From positions 1 through 5,843 of the forward strand of contig DWVN01000020.1 of the NCBI GenBank assembly GCA_019120235.1: a DNA stretch of 5,843 bases, written 5' to 3'. The stretch's first letter is position 1, and each line of letters begins with the position of its first letter. A program made the translations under genes and the position numbers. The stretch is from Dwaynesavagella gallinarum. GTDB lineage: Bacteria; Bacillota; Clostridia; Clostridiales; Clostridiaceae. Of this stretch, positions 1 through 5,345 are shown in pieces. A model generated the notes under the pieces. That model made no database searches. It worked only from the letters and a program-made list of their open reading frames with translations, and was not told where the DNA came from.

Positions 1-138
1 ACCGAGCGTAATGAAGCTGACTTTGATGAAATGGTTTGGCTTGATATCGTGTATATCAACCATTCTGGTTTGTGGGAAGATTTGAAATTGATCATTAAGA
101 CTATTGGGGTGGTTATTCATCCTAATGGAGCATATTAG
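1..138 (+). CDS. Priming undecaprenyl-phosphate sugar-phosphate transferase, C-terminal fragment
   Basis: Open from the first base in frame 1 to a TAG stop, giving the last 45 residues of a protein whose start lies upstream. The tail has the pattern of the C-terminus of bacterial sugar transferases (Bac_transf family, WbaP/EpsE type): a WLDIVYIN segment, then S-G-L-W-E-D-L-K-L-I-I-K-T-I, ending in GAY. In this family the D-x-x-Y-I ... S ... D-L-K ... K-T-I block closes the cytoplasmic catalytic domain. The enzyme moves a hexose 1-phosphate from a UDP-sugar to undecaprenyl phosphate, the first step of polysaccharide repeat-unit assembly at the membrane. The fragment is about 38% G+C, clearly above the genes that follow. 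Being first in line before a row of glycosyltransferases supports the call. The sugar (glucose or galactose) cannot be told from this piece. Confidence 0.85.
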   Translation, partial: TERNEADFDEMVWLDIVYINHSGLWEDLKLIIKTIGVVIHPNGAY

Positions 139-146
139 GTCTTTTT

Positions 147-1223
147 ATGAGAAAGAAAAAAATATTATATTTTGTTGAAGCATTTGGTGGCGGAGTATTT
201 ACGTATATTTGTAATTTAGCTAATACTCTTTGTGATGAATACGATATATATGTTGCTTATGGCATTAGAAAACAAACTCCAACTGATTTTAAAAACTATT
301 TTGATAATAGGGTGCATTTGATTCAGGTTAAAAACTATCAAAGAGAAATTTCTATTAAGAGAGATTTGGCTGCCCTTAAAGAAATGAGAGAAATTACTAA
401 AGATATACAACCAGACGTTGTTCATCTTAATTCTTCGAAAGCAGGAATATTAGGAAGATGGCTTTTTCGTAATAGTAAGATTCCAGTTTTCTATACACCT
501 CATGGATATAGCTTTTTGATGACTAATACTAGTAAAAGAAAAAGATTTTTTTATAGATCATTGGAAAAAATGTTTGCTTTTAAAAATATAGAAACTATTG
601 CATGTAGTAAAAGTGAATATGAAATAACTAAACAATTAACTTCTAATGCAACTTATGTTGATAATGGAATTAATCTTAAAGAATTTGATAATATAAATAT
701 AAACCATAAAATTAATTTTAACCATTTAAAGATAGCAACCTTGGGTCGAATTTCATTTCAAAAAAATCCAATCATGTTTAATCAAATTGCAGAGATCTTT
801 CCTAATTTGGAGTTTATTTGGATTGGCGATGGAGACTTAAGAGATAAATTAACTGCTCCTAATATTAAGATTACGGGTTGGGTTGATAATAAAACTGCTT
901 TAAATTATTTGTCTAGTGCAGACATATTTATTTTAACATCATTATGGGAGGGTCTTCCTATGGCGCTTCTTGAAGCAATGTATATGAAAAAAATATGTAT
1001 TGTTTCTGATGTTTGTGGTAATAGAGATGTAATACGCGATGAATATAACGGATATATTTGTAATACGGTAAATCAATTTCAAAGTAGGATAAAATCACAA
1101 ATTTCAAATAAAAATGTTTATTTAGATTTAGTGGATAATGCTCAAAAAAGTATAACAGGCCACTACAATTTAAATGTAATGGCCTGTGAATACGATAAAA
1201 TATATAAAAAGGCAATTAATTAA
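147..1223 (+). CDS. GT4 family glycosyltransferase (polysaccharide repeat-unit assembly)
   Basis: A 358-residue GT-B fold retaining glycosyltransferase, a usual length for GT4 (Glycos_transf_1), expected in the cytoplasm or on the inner membrane face. Visible motifs: glycine-rich N-terminal loop GGGVFTY (14-20), PDVVHLNSSKAG (89-100), TPHGYSF (117-123), VDNGIN (171-176), LGRISFQKNP (199-208) with R201 and K206 placed to hold the donor diphosphate, IGDGD (226-230), and the E-x7-E signature EGLPMALLE with E268 and E276. It probably adds one sugar early in the repeat unit, since it directly follows the priming enzyme with only 8 bases between stop and start. The start ATG has only a weak ribosome site (AGG at 137-139, 7 bases before the ATG), so translation may be coupled to the gene upstream. 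The end of the gene contains a strong palindrome (1155-1187). Donor, acceptor and linkage are unknown. Confidence 0.93.
   Translation: MRKKKILYFVEAFGGGVFTYICNLANTLCDEYDIYVAYGIRKQTPTDFKNYFDNRVHLIQVKNYQREISIKRDLAALKEMREITKDIQPDVVHLNSSKAGILGRWLFRNSKIPVFYTPHGYSFLMTNTSKRKRFFYRSLEKMFAFKNIETIACSKSEYEITKQLTSNATYVDNGINLKEFDNININHKINFNHLKIATLGRISFQKNPIMFNQIAEIFPNLEFIWIGDGDLRDKLTAPNIKITGWVDNKTALNYLSSADIFILTSLWEGLPMALLEAMYMKKICIVSDVCGNRDVIRDEYNGYICNTVNQFQSRIKSQISNKNVYLDLVDNAQKSITGHYNLNVMACEYDKIYKKAIN
1155..1187. repeat. 33-base imperfect palindrome inside the GT4 coding sequence
   Basis: The arms ACAGGCCA (1155-1162) and TGGCCTGT (1180-1187) are perfect reverse complements. After one C/A mismatch the pairing continues for four more base pairs (TACA with TGTA) toward an AT-rich centre. 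It is the most GC-rich short stretch in its surroundings. On the minus strand the stem is followed after 5 bases by six T residues (complement of A1144-1149), the layout of an intrinsic terminator for leftward transcription. On the plus strand no T run follows. It ends 36 bases before the acyltransferase start, so it could also affect RNA folding at the gene junction. The encoded peptide (ITGHYNLNVMACEYD) looks like normal GT4 C-terminal sequence, so no insertion is implied. Confidence 0.75.
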
Positions 1224-1726
1224 TGAGATTATTTTCAGTATGGTATCACGGAAAAGCTTTGTTTAAACGGGTGCTTTTCTTTTGTATTTATAGAAATAGA
1301 TTAAAAATCGGATCAAAAACTACTTGGAGAAGAAATTTTTCGGTTCTTCTAAATAAAGATGGAAAAATTAATATAGGTAAAAATTGCTTTTTTAATAATG
1401 ACTGTTCCTTAGTTTCAATGAAAAGTATTGAAATTGGTGACGGAACATTATTTGGAGAAAATGTAAAGATTTATGATCATAATCATAAATTTAATAATTT
1501 AGATATAGCAATAAAAAAACAAGGATACTCCATTGAAGGTATAACTATTGGATCACATTGTTGGGTAGGAAGTAACGTTGTCATTTTAAAAGGCACACAT
1601 ATTGGTAATAATTGTGTTATTGGGGCAGGTTGCGTTGTTAACAGTAATATTGCTAGTAATACAATAGTTACATTGAATTCTAATAGTCTTGAAGTAACAG
1701 CGTTAATACCCAAAACTAAACAATAG
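1223..1726 (+). CDS. Hexapeptide-repeat (left-handed beta-helix) O-acyltransferase, probably O-acetyltransferase
   Basis: A 167-residue protein of the WbbJ/LacA/WcaF-like acyltransferase group, normal in length. A short basic and hydrophobic N-terminus (1-30) leads into imperfect hexapeptide repeats: KINIGKNCFFNNDCSL (48-63), IEIGDGTLFGENVKI (69-83), ITIGSHCWVGSNVVILKG (107-124) and THIGNNCVIGAGCVVNSNI (125-143). DHNH (85-88) sits where this family has its active-site histidine loop, and CWVG (113-116) is the conserved coil motif after the loop. Members transfer an acetyl group from acetyl-CoA to a sugar hydroxyl, acting in the cytoplasm as trimers. Here the likely target is a sugar of the growing lipid-linked repeat unit, or a nucleotide sugar. 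The ATG overlaps the previous TAA by one base (TAATG), pointing to translational coupling; AAAAAGG at 1206-1212 is a plausible ribosome site. The acyl group is inferred from the family. Confidence 0.9.
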   Translation: MRLFSVWYHGKALFKRVLFFCIYRNRLKIGSKTTWRRNFSVLLNKDGKINIGKNCFFNNDCSLVSMKSIEIGDGTLFGENVKIYDHNHKFNNLDIAIKKQGYSIEGITIGSHCWVGSNVVILKGTHIGNNCVIGAGCVVNSNIASNTIVTLNSNSLEVTALIPKTKQ

Positions 1727-1756
1727 TATCTTTATATAATACGAGAGGTTTTAGCA

Positions 1757-2563
1757 ATGCTAGTTTCAGTGATAATGCCTGTGTATAACGTAGAAAACTA
1801 TCAAGTTTTAGTTGCAAGCGTTGAATCTATTTTGAAGCAAACGCTGCAGGATTTCGAATTGATTATTTGTAATGATGGGTCTTCCAATAAAAAAACTCAT
1901 TTTTTTCTAAAAAAAATAAAAAAATTAGATTCCAGAATAAAAATAATAAGTTATAGGCATAATCGTGGTGCTGCTTATTGTAGAAATGTAGGTATAAAAG
2001 TATCACAAGGTAAATATATAGCTTTTCAAGATGATGATGATATTTCTGCTCCTAGTCGATTAAAAAAAGAAGTTGATTTTCTGGAAAGTCACAAGGAATA
2101 TTCCTATGTTGGTACTAATGCAAATGTATTTTATAAAAGAAAAATTTGGGGAGAATATGTGGTACCTAAGATACCTAGAAAAAGAGATTTTTTGTGGAGC
2201 AGTCCCTTTATTAACCCTTCGATATTATTTAGGGCAAATGTATTAAAAAGTATAGGTGGATTTAGAATTTCTGAGGAAACCAAAACTTCAGAAGACTATG
2301 ACCTGTTTCTTAGATTATATGCTAAAGGATACTATGGCTTTAATATTCAAGAAAAACTTTTTAATTATAGAATAGAAATTGAAGAAGAAAGAAAAAAGAA
2401 ATATAGGTCAATGAGGGATAGAATTAGAGAAGCTAAGATTAGATTTAAGGGATTTAAATTATTACATTTGGGAATTGTTGCGTTTCCATTTGTATTGAAG
2501 CCTATCATAATTGGCTTGATTCCCAAAAAAATATTCTATTTAATTCGTAAAAAACAATATTAA
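1757..2563 (+). CDS. GT2 family glycosyltransferase (first of two)
   Basis: A 268-residue GT-A fold inverting glycosyltransferase. Motifs in order: VIMPVYN (5-11), IICNDGSSN (37-44) with the nucleotide-binding D40, GAAYCRNVGI (71-80), the metal-binding DxD region FQDDDDIS (90-97), NPSILFR (153-159), and TSEDYDLFLRL (177-187) with the acidic E179/D180 pair expected to hold the catalytic base. The last 35 residues are basic and hydrophobic (from about 235, with LKPIIIGLIPKKI), typical of peripheral attachment to the inner membrane. It would add one sugar from a nucleotide sugar to the undecaprenyl-linked acceptor. The ATG follows GAGAGG (1743-1748) at 8 bases, a convincing site, and the gap to the previous gene is 30 bases. 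Codons 44-57 contain four long A or T runs in a row, a possible slippage site. Donor sugar unknown. Confidence 0.93.
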   Translation: MLVSVIMPVYNVENYQVLVASVESILKQTLQDFELIICNDGSSNKKTHFFLKKIKKLDSRIKIISYRHNRGAAYCRNVGIKVSQGKYIAFQDDDDISAPSRLKKEVDFLESHKEYSYVGTNANVFYKRKIWGEYVVPKIPRKRDFLWSSPFINPSILFRANVLKSIGGFRISEETKTSEDYDLFLRLYAKGYYGFNIQEKLFNYRIEIEEERKKKYRSMRDRIREAKIRFKGFKLLHLGIVAFPFVLKPIIIGLIPKKIFYLIRKKQY

Positions 2564-2581
2564 TAACATATAAAAGCTATT

Positions 2582-2588
2582 AAGGGAG
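2582..2588 (+). promoter_or_regulatory. Ribosome binding site that fixes a TTG start
   Basis: AAGGGAG lies 8 bases before TTG at 2597. No ATG or GTG is available in this frame before codon 10. That ATG falls after the first beta strand and just before the conserved GGIER loop, so starting there would remove part of the fold. The TTG is therefore the best start for the following gene. Confidence 0.75.
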
Positions 2589-2596
2589 AAAAAGTT

Positions 2597-3793
2597 TTGA
2601 GAGCAGTATTTGTGGTTGATGGTATGCAAATCGGGGGAATAGAGCGTGTATGTATAGATTATACAAATATATTTTTAGAATTAGGATATGAAGTAACTTT
2701 AATTAATTTGAAGCCTGATTTAAATTCTTTTGAGAATGAATTGTCTAAAAAGGTAACTATACATCATGTTCCATTTGCTAGGCGAGTAACACCTGAACAA
2801 TATACCCAATTAATTAAAAGGGGTATTTTATTTAAAATAGCATACCCATTAATCTATATTTGGTTATTACTTATTGATTTTATTTATCTAATATTATGCA
2901 AAATGATTTTTAAAGTGTGCAGAGAAAAGTTTGATATTGCAATAGCTTTTTCTAGTCACTTCAATGATTTAACTTTTGTGGCAGGACATTTCTTAAATAC
3001 TAAACATAAATTAGCATGGGTACATGGTGCACTTTATAGCTATTTATTAATTTCAGATGGCTATTTAAATTTGTATAAAAAAATAAAAAATCTAATAGTT
3101 TTAGTAAATGATGCCCAAGAAGAAGTAATTTCATATAATAAAGATACTCATCTAAATATATATAAGGTATATAATCCTTCAACCATAAAAAAGAAAAAGG
3201 TTCAAAAAAGTAAAGTAAATGACATAAGAAAAAAATATGGAAAGTTCTTTCTTATGGTTTCACGTTTTCAATATCCTCATAAAGATCAACCTACAGTTAT
3301 TAAAGCATTTAATATTCTAGTGACGAAATTTAAAGTTGATTGTAGTTTATTATTTATAGGTGATGGACCAGATAGAAAAAAATGTGAAGATATTGTAAAT
3401 AATTTAGATTCTAAAGTACGAAATAAAATATATTTTTTAGGGTCAAAATTTGATGTCCAAAATTATTATTCTGCGGCTTATGCTCTAGTACATGCTAGTG
3501 TTGCTGGTGAAGGATTACCAACTGTAATGATTGAAGCAATGAATTATCAACTTCCTGAAGTAGTTACTGATTCAAAAACCGGACCTCGGGAAATACTAGG
3601 GGATAATGAATATGGTTTGCTTTGTAAAGTTCAGAATCCTAGCGATATGGCGAAAAAAATGGATAAGATCTTAAATAATAAAGGTTTATATTCTTTTTAT
3701 CAAAATAAAGAAAAAGAAAGAGTTCAGGCTTTTGTACCAAGTAGCATTAAACTAAAGATAGAAAATGCTTTGATGGAAATTTTGAAAAATTAA
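2597..3793 (+). CDS. GT4 family glycosyltransferase (second of three)
   Basis: A 398-residue GT-B fold enzyme of the GT4 group. Motifs: N-terminal strand and loop VFVVDGMQIGGIERV (4-18), FDIAIAFSSH (112-121), WVHGA (141-145), VYNPS (191-195), VSRFQYPHKDQ (221-231) with R223 and K229 in the diphosphate-binding position, LFIGDGPDR (252-260), and E-x7-E in EGLPTVMIE (E305, E313). A hydrophobic stretch at about 78-106 (IAYPLIYIWLLLIDFIYLILC) is longer than usual and probably lies on or in the membrane, near the lipid-linked acceptor. It starts with TTG, supported by AAGGGAG 8 bases before it, and follows the GT2 gene after 33 bases, so the two are probably co-transcribed. A rare start codon may keep its level lower than its neighbours'. 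The family assignment is firm; the sugar added cannot be read from sequence. Confidence 0.92.
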   Translation: MRAVFVVDGMQIGGIERVCIDYTNIFLELGYEVTLINLKPDLNSFENELSKKVTIHHVPFARRVTPEQYTQLIKRGILFKIAYPLIYIWLLLIDFIYLILCKMIFKVCREKFDIAIAFSSHFNDLTFVAGHFLNTKHKLAWVHGALYSYLLISDGYLNLYKKIKNLIVLVNDAQEEVISYNKDTHLNIYKVYNPSTIKKKKVQKSKVNDIRKKYGKFFLMVSRFQYPHKDQPTVIKAFNILVTKFKVDCSLLFIGDGPDRKKCEDIVNNLDSKVRNKIYFLGSKFDVQNYYSAAYALVHASVAGEGLPTVMIEAMNYQLPEVVTDSKTGPREILGDNEYGLLCKVQNPSDMAKKMDKILNNKGLYSFYQNKEKERVQAFVPSSIKLKIENALMEILKN

Positions 3794-3821
3794 CAGTAGT
3801 ATTATATCTAAAAAAATGAAT

Positions 3822-3868
3822 AAAGGGTTTGAATAGCTATAATAATAGTCATAATCCTTTTATAGCTA
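3822..3868. repeat. Two interleaved inverted repeats (pseudoknot-like layout)
   Basis: Pair 1: AAAGGGTT (3822-3829) with AATCCTTT (3853-3860), eight pairs including one G-U. Pair 2: TAGCTATAA (3834-3842) with TTATAGCTA (3860-3868), nine perfect pairs around a 17-base loop. The order left 1, left 2, right 1, right 2 means the stems either exclude each other or form an H-type pseudoknot; they share only base 3860. The stems are AT-rich and one pair alone could arise by chance. Function unknown. Confidence 0.5.
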
Positions 3869-3914
3869 GATTGAACTTTAATTTAAAGGTATATTGATTT
3901 ATTTGAAATCCAGA

Positions 3915-3952
3915 TAGTATTTCTGCATTCTAAATAAATTAGTGAAATACTA
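3915..3952. repeat. 9-base perfect inverted repeat ahead of a Shine-Dalgarno-like site
   Basis: TAGTATTTC (3915-3923) and GAAATACTA (3944-3952) are perfect reverse complements around a 20-base spacer. The spacer itself holds a small CTAA/TTAG stem (3930-3933 with 3939-3942), so the whole can fold as one hairpin with an internal loop. It ends directly before AGAAGGAT (3953-3960). It could be a leader RNA stem or an operator; no T run follows, so it is not a normal terminator. Confidence 0.45.
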
Positions 3953-3963
3953 AGAAGGATAAT

Positions 3964-4068
3964 TTGAATAAAGTTTACAAAAAAGTAAATAAAAATCAGT
4001 GTAAGAGACATTCTCAATATGCTTTTTTGAGAAGAAAAAATTATGATAAAAAACAAGATATTTATTAG
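3964..4068 (+). CDS. Possible small basic ORF (34 codons, TTG start)
   Basis: From TTG at 3964 to TAG at 4068 there is an open frame of 34 codons. A Shine-Dalgarno-like GAAGGA (3954-3959) lies 4 bases before the start, a little close. The stop is 10 bases before the ATG of the next glycosyltransferase. The predicted peptide begins MNKVYKKVNKNQ, is very rich in lysine and arginine, has one cysteine, and shows no signal peptide or membrane segment. I recognise no family. Another gene in this window uses TTG, so the start is not absurd, but such short frames are common by chance in AT-rich DNA. It could be a leader peptide or nothing. Confidence 0.2.
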   Translation: MNKVYKKVNKNQCKRHSQYAFLRRKNYDKKQDIY

Positions 4069-4078
4069 AGGAATTTAA

Positions 4079-5179
4079 ATGCAGAAAGTATTACACTACG
4101 TTTCAGTAATGAATAGAGCTGGCGAAGAAACATTTCTAATGAACATTTTTAGAAAGATCAATAAAAAAAATATAAGTTTTGACTTTCTGTGTACTAGCAG
4201 ACAAAAGGGAGAATATGATAAAGAAATAAAAAAATTGGGTGGGAATTTATACTATGTTGACCTAGTTAAAGGCAAACTAGGCTATTTATTTAATTTTTTT
4301 ATCTTAAGGAAAAAGTTGAAGTCACTTGCTCAAACTCACGTTTGTTTTGAAATACATACTCAGCATGCAATGGATGCTTTTTTTTCTTCTGTTGCTGCTA
4401 AAAGTGCAGGATTTGATCATATTATTGTTCATTCCCATAATTCCAGTACGATATATAATATCTATACTCATTATGTATTTAGATTTTTTCTAAAGCACTT
4501 AAACATTATTCGTTTTGCTTGTGGGCAAGATGCCGGTAAATGGATGTTTGCCAATAAAAAGTTTACGGTTATTAAAAATGGAATAAATGTAAGTGAATTT
4601 TCTTTTAATAAAGAGATACGAAAAAAAATACGAGAAAAATATAATTGGAAAAACAAATTTATTATAGGACATGTAGGTCGGTTTAATAAGCAGAAAAATC
4701 AAGAGTTTTTAGTCAAATCATTTGCTACTTTTGTACAAAAAAATCCAGATAGTCTTCTAGTACTAATTGGTGAGGGAGAATTAGAAAATAAAATAAAAAT
4801 TTTATCAAAAAAACTCGGTGTCTCTCATAAAGTAGTATTTTTAGGTGTAAGAGATGATGTGAATGAATTATATCAAGGAATGGATCTATTTGTATTTCCT
4901 TCACTGTTTGAAGGGCTACCGGTTGTGTTAGTAGAGGTTCAGTCTTCTGATTTAGCTTCAGTAATTTCTAATAATATTACGACAGAAGTAGATATTATTG
5001 ATAATATATATAGATTGCCTGTAAATACTAATGAAGATGAGTGGGCTAAGCTGTTTTATTTAATAAAAAAAGAAAAATATATAAGGAGATCACGACTTGA
5101 GCAAATAAAAAAAGCAGGTTACGATTCGCAGACAGTAGCTCAAAAATTAGAAAAGTTTTATTTGTCTTTAAGTAACTAA
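4079..5179 (+). CDS. GT4 family glycosyltransferase, EpsF-like (third of three)
   Basis: A 366-residue GT-B fold enzyme, close in pattern to the EpsF-like branch of GT4 whose members begin V-L-x-x-x-x-x-M-N-R-G-G-x-E-T. Here the block is VLHYVSVMNRAGEETFLMN (4-22), with one glycine of the loop replaced by alanine. Further motifs: FDFLCTS (34-40), EIHTQHAMDAFFS (91-103), IIVHSHNSS (115-123), VIKNGIN (164-170), IGHVGRFNKQKNQ (196-208) with R201 and K206, VLIGEGELE (228-236), and E-x7-E in EGLPVVLVE (E278, E286), followed by VISNNITTEVDI (295-306). It probably adds a sugar to the undecaprenyl-linked repeat unit on the cytoplasmic face. The ATG is preceded by AGAGGA (4067-4072) with 6-7 bases between. 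It lies 285 bases after the previous GT4 gene, so it may start its own transcript or depend on a structured leader. Donor unknown. Confidence 0.93.
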   Translation: MQKVLHYVSVMNRAGEETFLMNIFRKINKKNISFDFLCTSRQKGEYDKEIKKLGGNLYYVDLVKGKLGYLFNFFILRKKLKSLAQTHVCFEIHTQHAMDAFFSSVAAKSAGFDHIIVHSHNSSTIYNIYTHYVFRFFLKHLNIIRFACGQDAGKWMFANKKFTVIKNGINVSEFSFNKEIRKKIREKYNWKNKFIIGHVGRFNKQKNQEFLVKSFATFVQKNPDSLLVLIGEGELENKIKILSKKLGVSHKVVFLGVRDDVNELYQGMDLFVFPSLFEGLPVVLVEVQSSDLASVISNNITTEVDIIDNIYRLPVNTNEDEWAKLFYLIKKEKYIRRSRLEQIKKAGYDSQTVAQKLEKFYLSLSN

Positions 5180-5195
5180 AAGAGATAGTTATCAG

Positions 5196-5214
5196 AATAA
5201 ATAGAGTATTTATT
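5196..5214. repeat. Perfect 8-base inverted repeat, 3-base loop, 16 bases after a stop codon
   Basis: AATAAATA (5196-5203) and TATTTATT (5207-5214) flank GAG. All stem pairs are A-T, so the hairpin is weak, and no T run follows on either strand. It could slow RNA decay from the 3' end or be chance in AT-rich DNA. Confidence 0.35.
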
Positions 5215-5246
5215 AGTAGTTCTGTTAGCAAATTACGACAGAGATA

Positions 5247-5269
5247 TTTAAAACGTTAGTTGTTTTGAA
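5247..5269. repeat. 8-pair hairpin ahead of the last gene
   Basis: TTTAAAAC (5247-5254) pairs with GTTTTGAA (5262-5269), with one T-G wobble, around a 7-base loop GTTAGTT. The right arm contains most of the TTGAAA proposed as a -35 box, so the symmetry might be an operator or might simply coincide with it. Confidence 0.35.
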
Positions 5270-5294
5270 ACAAACACATTCAATGTTGTATATA
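5265..5294 (+). promoter_or_regulatory. Weak promoter candidate for the last GT2 gene
   Basis: TTGAAA (5265-5270, five of six consensus bases) is followed after 18 bases by TATATA (5289-5294, four of six). A perfect TATAAT at 5300-5305 lies downstream but has only CATTCA at the right distance for a -35 box. Either -10 could serve a transcript entering the gene at 5346. In DNA this AT-rich such matches are frequent, so this is a suggestion only. Confidence 0.22.
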
Positions 5295-5345
5295 GTTAAT
5301 ATAATATTGATGTAATTGAAAACAGCAATCATTATGAGGTAATTT

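Larger units (their letters stand above)
3794..4078. other. 285-base intergenic region rich in inverted repeats
   Basis: This is the longest gap in the window and strongly AT-rich. No long ORF crosses it and I see no tRNA-like fold, insertion-sequence end or remnant of a known gene. It holds two interleaved inverted repeats (3822-3868), a 9-base perfect inverted repeat (3915-3952), and a possible 34-codon ORF (3964-4068) just before the next gene. TATAAT occurs at 3838-3843 but has no acceptable -35 box at 16-18 bases. No stem is followed by a clear T run, so I cannot call an intrinsic terminator after the second GT4 gene. Confidence 0.6.
5180..5345. other. 166-base intergenic region with small hairpins
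   Basis: No ORF with a believable start is seen. It holds an all-AT hairpin (5196-5214), a weak TTCTGT/ACAGAG stem (5220-5225 with 5238-5243), a better hairpin (5247-5269) and a weak promoter candidate (5265-5294). None of the stems is followed by a T run, so a terminator after the third GT4 gene is not supported. Confidence 0.55.

Noticed and set aside
958..1215. Open frame of 85 codons on the minus strand within the first GT4 gene
   Set aside because: It overlaps conserved GT4 motifs on the other strand, has no ribosome site I can support, and encodes low-complexity hydrophobic and aromatic sequence. The other minus-strand frames in the window are of the same kind.
1735..1740. TATAAT before the first GT2 gene
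   Set aside because: It lies only 22 bases before the ATG, the ribosome site follows at once, and there is no -35 box at 16-18 bases. More likely random AT-rich sequence.
3816..3836. ATG followed by five codons and a stop just after the second GT4 gene
   Set aside because: Too short to be a gene and without a ribosome site.
3906..3918. Thirteen bases AAATCCAGATAGT repeated exactly at 4741-4753 inside the third GT4 gene
   Set aside because: The match does not extend on either side, and about one such match is expected by chance in an AT-rich window of this length. Not evidence of a duplicated or recombined segment.
5173..5191. TAACTA/TAGTTA stem over the stop codon of the third GT4 gene as a terminator
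   Set aside because: Only six AT-rich pairs with a 7-base loop and no T run after it.
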